From the NCBI RefSeq assembly GCF_049896245.1, contig NZ_JAFCTX010000004.1, positions 1 through 64,000 on the forward strand: DNA of 64,000 nt, read 5' to 3'. A model generated the notes under the pieces. That model saw only the letters and a list, made by a program, of their open reading frames with translations. It was not told the DNA's origin and ran no database searches. The position numbers and the translations under genes were made by a program. Of this stretch, positions 60,408 through 64,000 are shown in pieces. This DNA is from Cypionkella sp049896245 (GTDB lineage: Bacteria > Pseudomonadota > Alphaproteobacteria > Rhodobacterales > Rhodobacteraceae). Numbering within the stretch: the stretch's first letter is position 1; every line of letters begins with the position of its first letter.

Positions 60408-61358
60408 ATGCTGACCTATGCGATCAAACGCATCGCCCTCGCGGTGCTGATCCTGTTTGTGGTCATGCTGGCGATGTATGGCATGGTGTTTCTGGTGCCC
60501 GGCGATCCCGCCAGCGTCGCCCTCGGCCCCCGCGCCACCCCGGCGCTGAAAGCCATGCTGTCTGAAAGGATGGGCCTAGACCAACCCGTCGCCGTGCAAA
60601 TCTGGCGCTTCTTTGCCAATGCCGCGCAGGGCGATCTTGGCATAGACGTCTGGTCCAAACGCCCGGTGCTGGATCAAATTTTTGAGGCCTTCCCGCAAAC
60701 CTTGCTGCTCGGCACCGTCGCCCTAAGCTGGGCGCTGACCCTCGGCATCACGCTCGGAGTCCTCGCCGTCGTCTATCGCGGCACGATGATCGACCGCGCC
60801 CTCGGCCTCGTCTCGGTCAGCTTCATCTCGGTGCCGTCCTTTGTTGTCGCGATCTACCTGCTCTTGATCTTCGCGGTCTGGCTGCAATGGCTGCCTGCCA
60901 TCGGCGCGGGCAAAGCCGGAGACATCCCCTCGCAAATCAAGGCGTTAATCCTGCCCGCCATCGCCGTTGGCATCGGCTGGGTCGGCTACCTCGCCCGCAT
61001 GGTCCGCGCCTCAATGCTAGAGATTATGGCCGCCAACCACATCCGCACCGCCCGCGCCTTTGGCCTGCCCGAACGCAAAGTCGTCACCCGCTACGCCCTG
61101 CGCCTTGCCATCGTGCCCACCATTTCGGTGATCGCCGTTGGCCTCGGCAGCATCCTGTCCAGCGCGGTCTTCGTCGAAACCGTGTTCTCGCGCCCCGGCA
61201 TCGGAACGCTGATCACCGGGGCCGTGTTCAAGCGCAATTACCCCGTTGTGATGGGCACCGTGCTGGTGACAACCGCCTTCTACCTGCTGGTGATCACCTG
61301 CGCCGACCTGCTGATCGCCAAGCTAGACCCGAGGGTGCGCGATGCGCTGGCCCGCTAA
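60408..61358 (+). CDS. ABC transporter permease, DppB type
   Basis: This is a 316-residue permease with six predicted helices. FLVPGDPASVALGPRATPAL and VRASMLEIMAANHIRTARAFG are the family markers (the EAA-like loop), and the end FSRPGIGTLITGAVFKRNYP fits DppB/GsiC. It starts three bases after the hydrolase stop and overlaps the second permease gene by 17 bases. It should import a peptide or amide-like compound. The solute-binding protein is not in the window. Confidence 0.92.
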   Translation: MLTYAIKRIALAVLILFVVMLAMYGMVFLVPGDPASVALGPRATPALKAMLSERMGLDQPVAVQIWRFFANAAQGDLGIDVWSKRPVLDQIFEAFPQTLLLGTVALSWALTLGITLGVLAVVYRGTMIDRALGLVSVSFISVPSFVVAIYLLLIFAVWLQWLPAIGAGKAGDIPSQIKALILPAIAVGIGWVGYLARMVRASMLEIMAANHIRTARAFGLPERKVVTRYALRLAIVPTISVIAVGLGSILSSAVFVETVFSRPGIGTLITGAVFKRNYPVVMGTVLVTTAFYLLVITCADLLIAKLDPRVRDALAR

Positions 61359-62199
61359 CCTGCGCGCGCTGCGGGCGCTGATCCGCGATCCGATGGGGCT
61401 GATGGGCCTGATCCTTGTCACTCTGTTCATCCTGATGGCCGTGGCCGCCCCGATCCTCGCCCCCTACGATCCCCTCGCCCTTGACGTGCGCGCCAAACTG
61501 CAAGCCCCCAGCCTTGCGCATTGGCTTGGCACCGATCAGCTGGGCCGCGATACCTTATCCCGCATCATCTACGGCGCACGCACCGCCCTGACCATCGCCC
61601 TCACCGCCATCGGCCTTGCTGGCAGCATCGGCATTGTCTTGGGTCTGATCGCAGGTTACGGCCCGCGCTGGCTCGACGCCGCGCTCGTCCTCATTTTCGA
61701 CGCCCTGAACTCCCTGCCAATGATGATGTTCGCCCTCGCCATCATCACCGTGCTTGGCCCCGGCACAGGCACGCTGATCCTTGTTGTCGTCCTCGTCTCA
61801 ATTCCCGGCTATGCCCGCCTGATCCGCGCCCAAACCCTGAGCTTACGCAGCGCCGATTTCATCGTGGCCGAGCAAGCCATCGGTGCGGGCACCCCCCGCA
61901 TCCTGCTGCTGCACCTGCTGCCCAACGTGTTCGGCCCGCTCTGTATCGTGCTGTCGATGGATATCCCCGTGGTGATCATGCTGGAAGCTGGCCTCAGCTA
62001 CCTCAACCTCGGCGTCAAACCCCCGACGCCGTCATGGGGCAACATCCTCTACGACGGCTACACCGCCATCCGCACCTCCAGCACCCTCGTCATCGCCGCC
62101 GGTGCCCCCCTCGTCCTCGCCACCCTCGGCTTCACCTTCCTCGGCGAAGGCCTGCGCGACGCCCTCGACCCGCGCTTTGCCACCGCGAGGCCGCGATGA
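61342..62199 (+). CDS. ABC transporter permease, DppC type
   Basis: This is a 285-residue permease. LAPYDPLALDVRAKLQAPSL then HWLGTDQLGRDTLSRIIYGA is the hallmark N-terminal end of DppC-type proteins. The EAA loop is RLIRAQTLSLRSADFIVAEQ. The coding strand is extremely C-rich here. Its stop overlaps the ATPase start by four bases. Confidence 0.92.
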   Translation: MRWPANLRALRALIRDPMGLMGLILVTLFILMAVAAPILAPYDPLALDVRAKLQAPSLAHWLGTDQLGRDTLSRIIYGARTALTIALTAIGLAGSIGIVLGLIAGYGPRWLDAALVLIFDALNSLPMMMFALAIITVLGPGTGTLILVVVLVSIPGYARLIRAQTLSLRSADFIVAEQAIGAGTPRILLLHLLPNVFGPLCIVLSMDIPVVIMLEAGLSYLNLGVKPPTPSWGNILYDGYTAIRTSSTLVIAAGAPLVLATLGFTFLGEGLRDALDPRFATARPR

Positions 62200-63167
62200 C
62201 GCAGCCCCTGCTAGAAATCGACGCCCTCAGCATCGCCTATCACAGCGACCACGGCAAACTTTCCGCCCTGCGCGGGGCCAGCCTGATCGCCCGCGCAGGC
62301 GAAGTCATTGGCATCGTCGGTGAAAGCGGCTGCGGCAAATCCACCCTTGCGGCGAGTGTGATCAATCTGCTGCCACAAGCCGCCGAAGTCACTAGCGGAG
62401 CCGTCCGTTACAAGGGCCAAGACATCCTGCGCCTGCCGCCTGAGGCCCAGCGTGCCCTGCGTGGCCAAGACATTGCGATGATCTTCCAAGACCCGGTGAC
62501 CGCTTTTAACCCGGTGCTGACCATGGGCGCGCAACTGGTCGATTTCCAGCATGCCGCGCAAATCCCCCGCGCTGAAAAACTAAACCGCGCCCGCGCCCTG
62601 CTGGCCCGTGTGGGGATGCCCGACCCCGACCTCACCCTGCGCCGCTACCCGCATCAACTGTCGGGCGGGATGCGTCAACGCGTCGCCATCGCCGCCGCCT
62701 TGTTGATGAACCCCACCATTCTTGTCGCCGATGAACCCACCACCGCGCTGGACGTGACGATGGAGGCGCAAATCATCCACCTGCTGCGCGATCTGCGCCG
62801 CGACTATCAAGGCGCAATTCTGGTAATAACGCACCATCTCGGCGTCGTCGCCGAGCTCTGCGACCGCGTCTACGTCATGTATGCTGGCGAGGTGGTCGAG
62901 GAAGCCCTTGTCGACGACCTGTTCCACGCCCCCCGCCACCCCTACACCAGCGCCCTGATCGCCTGCGATCCCGGCCATTTCGACCAAGCCACCCCGATCC
63001 TGCCCACCATCCCCGGTCGTCTCCCCGATCTGCGCACCCCGCCCATCGGATGCGGCTTCGCACCCCGCTGCCCCCTCGCCAGCGAAATCTGCGCCACCCC
63101 ACCGCCCCGCATCCAAATCTCGCCCACCCAATCCGCGCTGTGCCACAAGGCCGAGGCGCAGCCATGA
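62196..63167 (+). CDS. ABC transporter ATP-binding protein, DppD type
   Basis: This is a 323-residue ATPase with Walker A GESGCGKST, Q-loop FQDPVTAFNPV, signature LSGGMRQRVAIA and Walker B ILVADEPTTALDVT. The C-terminal CGFAPRCPLASEIC belongs to the oligopeptide transporter domain. ATG at 62196 overlaps the permease stop, and a long upstream open frame in the same phase is spurious. It couples with the DppF-type ATPase that follows. Confidence 0.93.
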   Translation: MTQPLLEIDALSIAYHSDHGKLSALRGASLIARAGEVIGIVGESGCGKSTLAASVINLLPQAAEVTSGAVRYKGQDILRLPPEAQRALRGQDIAMIFQDPVTAFNPVLTMGAQLVDFQHAAQIPRAEKLNRARALLARVGMPDPDLTLRRYPHQLSGGMRQRVAIAAALLMNPTILVADEPTTALDVTMEAQIIHLLRDLRRDYQGAILVITHHLGVVAELCDRVYVMYAGEVVEEALVDDLFHAPRHPYTSALIACDPGHFDQATPILPTIPGRLPDLRTPPIGCGFAPRCPLASEICATPPPRIQISPTQSALCHKAEAQP

Positions 63168-64000
63168 CCCTGCTCTCCGTCCAAAACCTCGCCCTCGACC
63201 TCCCCCTCTCGGGCGGCCTCCTCTCCGCCCTGAACCCCAAATCCCGCCGCACATTACAAATCTTCGCCGACGTATCCTTCACCCTGAACCCCGGTGAAAC
63301 CCTTGGCCTAGTCGGCGAATCTGGCTCTGGCAAAACCACCCTCGCCCGCGCCCTGCTGGGCCTGACCCCCACTACAAACGGCACCATCCACTTCGACCAA
63401 ACCCAGCGCCGCACCCCCAAAGATTTCACCGCCATGCGCGCGAACACCGCGATGATGTTCCAGGACGCCATCGCCTCGCTCTCCCCCCGCATGACCATCG
63501 GCGCGCTGCTGGCAGAACCCCTCACCATCCACGGCCAACCCGCCCCCAAAGCCAAAATCGCCGAGATGCTGGCCCTAGTCGGCCTCCCCCCCGATTTCGC
63601 CACCCGCTACCCCCACGAACTTTCCGGTGGCCAAGCCCGCCGTGTCGGCGTCGCCCGCGCGCTGGTGCTGAACCCCAAACTGGTGATCGCCGATGAGCCC
63701 ACGGCTGGCCTTGATGTCTCGGTCCAAGGCGAAATCCTTAACCTGATGACCGACCTCAAGACCCGCCTGAACCTCAGCTACCTGATCATCAGCCACAACC
63801 TAGCGATGGTCCGCCACGTCTCGGACCGCATCGCGGTGATGTATCTGGGCCGATTGGTCGAGATCGGCCCCACGAGGCAGACCTTCGCCCAGCCCCTGCA
63901 CCCCTATTCCCAAAGCCTGATCGCATCCGAGCCGCTACCAGACCCACGCAAGCGCCGCCAAGACCTTGCGATCAAAGGTGAAATCCCCAGCCTGCTCAAC
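63164..64000 (+). CDS. ABC transporter ATP-binding protein, DppF type (partial)
   Basis: The gene starts with ATG overlapping the stop of the DppD-type gene and runs off the window after 279 codons. Walker A GESGSGKTT, signature LSGGQARRVGVA and Walker B VIADEPTAGLDVS are present. It is the second ATPase of the importer. Whatever comes next (binding protein, further enzymes) lies outside this window. Confidence 0.9.
   Translation, partial: MTLLSVQNLALDLPLSGGLLSALNPKSRRTLQIFADVSFTLNPGETLGLVGESGSGKTTLARALLGLTPTTNGTIHFDQTQRRTPKDFTAMRANTAMMFQDAIASLSPRMTIGALLAEPLTIHGQPAPKAKIAEMLALVGLPPDFATRYPHELSGGQARRVGVARALVLNPKLVIADEPTAGLDVSVQGEILNLMTDLKTRLNLSYLIISHNLAMVRHVSDRIAVMYLGRLVEIGPTRQTFAQPLHPYSQSLIASEPLPDPRKRRQDLAIKGEIPSLLN

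Noticed and set aside
61521..62195. Upstream extension of the DppD-type ATPase frame
   Set aside because: The extension reads arginine- and histidine-rich nonsense over the DppC permease gene. The ATG at 62196 is the natural coupled start.

Overview
The window looks like a chromosomal segment of an alphaproteobacterium of the Rhodobacterales (Rhodobacter/Pseudorhodobacter type). The reasons are high GC content, dense translationally coupled operons, a nor-nnr-nir denitrification cluster with NnrR-type regulators, a kdsD-lptCAB-hpf-ptsN run without rpoN, DnaK/DnaJ of alphaproteobacterial type, and a polysaccharide cluster in the style of marine Rhodobacteraceae. No rRNA, tRNA or CRISPR array was recognised.

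Layout. (1) 0.3-11.3 kb: a complete nitrite-to-nitrous-oxide module: norCBQD with two small membrane proteins, nnrS with a DUF6522 gene, two Crp/Fnr (NnrR-like) regulators, pseudoazurin, and copper nitrite reductase nirK with nirV. TTG-N8-CAA boxes lie 68-70 bp upstream of norC, nirK and pseudoazurin and tie the three transcripts together. (2) 11.6-12.8 kb: a graveyard of transposase fragments (IS3, IS66, IS481 types), which coincides with a change in strand base composition. (3) 12.9-22.8 kb: metabolic genes: a Gfo/Idh oxidoreductase, a FAD/NAD(P)-binding protein, a small hydrolase, an aminotransferase-cyclase-RraA operon, and an AceE/MdeB-like transketolase flanked by two Lrp/AsnC regulators. 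(4) 23.0-26.4 kb: an entire decayed operon: peptide-type ABC transporter, luciferase-like monooxygenase and two AhpD-like (CMD) proteins, all broken. (5) 26.7-33.4 kb: an AraC regulator and an intact sugar-alcohol operon (ABC transporter, short-chain dehydrogenase, FGGY kinase), probably for ribitol or a similar pentitol. (6) 33.5-35.9 kb: an unusual papain-fold-like protein and an RTX calcium-binding protein. (7) 36.1-40.9 kb: rnd, kdsD, lptC, lptA, lptB, hpf, ptsN. (8) 40.9-51.2 kb: surface polysaccharide genes (sulfotransferase, several glycosyltransferases, galU, kdsB), cysQ, an ABC-2 export permease and a truncated SH3 gene. (9) 51.4-54.7 kb: dnaK-dnaJ behind a heat-shock-like promoter. 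(10) 54.7-64 kb: a divergent catabolic/uptake cluster: MttB-family methyltransferase plus a trimethylamine-dehydrogenase-like flavoprotein on one side, an S15-type hydrolase and a dipeptide-type ABC transporter on the other, with an inverted-repeat operator pair between them. The last ATPase runs off the window.

The plus strand is clearly G-rich from about 13 to 50 kb whichever way genes point, and clearly C-rich after about 54.7 kb. This sign change suggests a replichore boundary (terminus side) or a rearrangement junction next to dnaJ. The most promising under-described elements are the MttB / TMADH-like / S15 / ABC cluster with its operator pair, the NlpC-like protein at 33.5 kb, the two-domain sulfotransferase cluster, and the coherent set of NnrR boxes.
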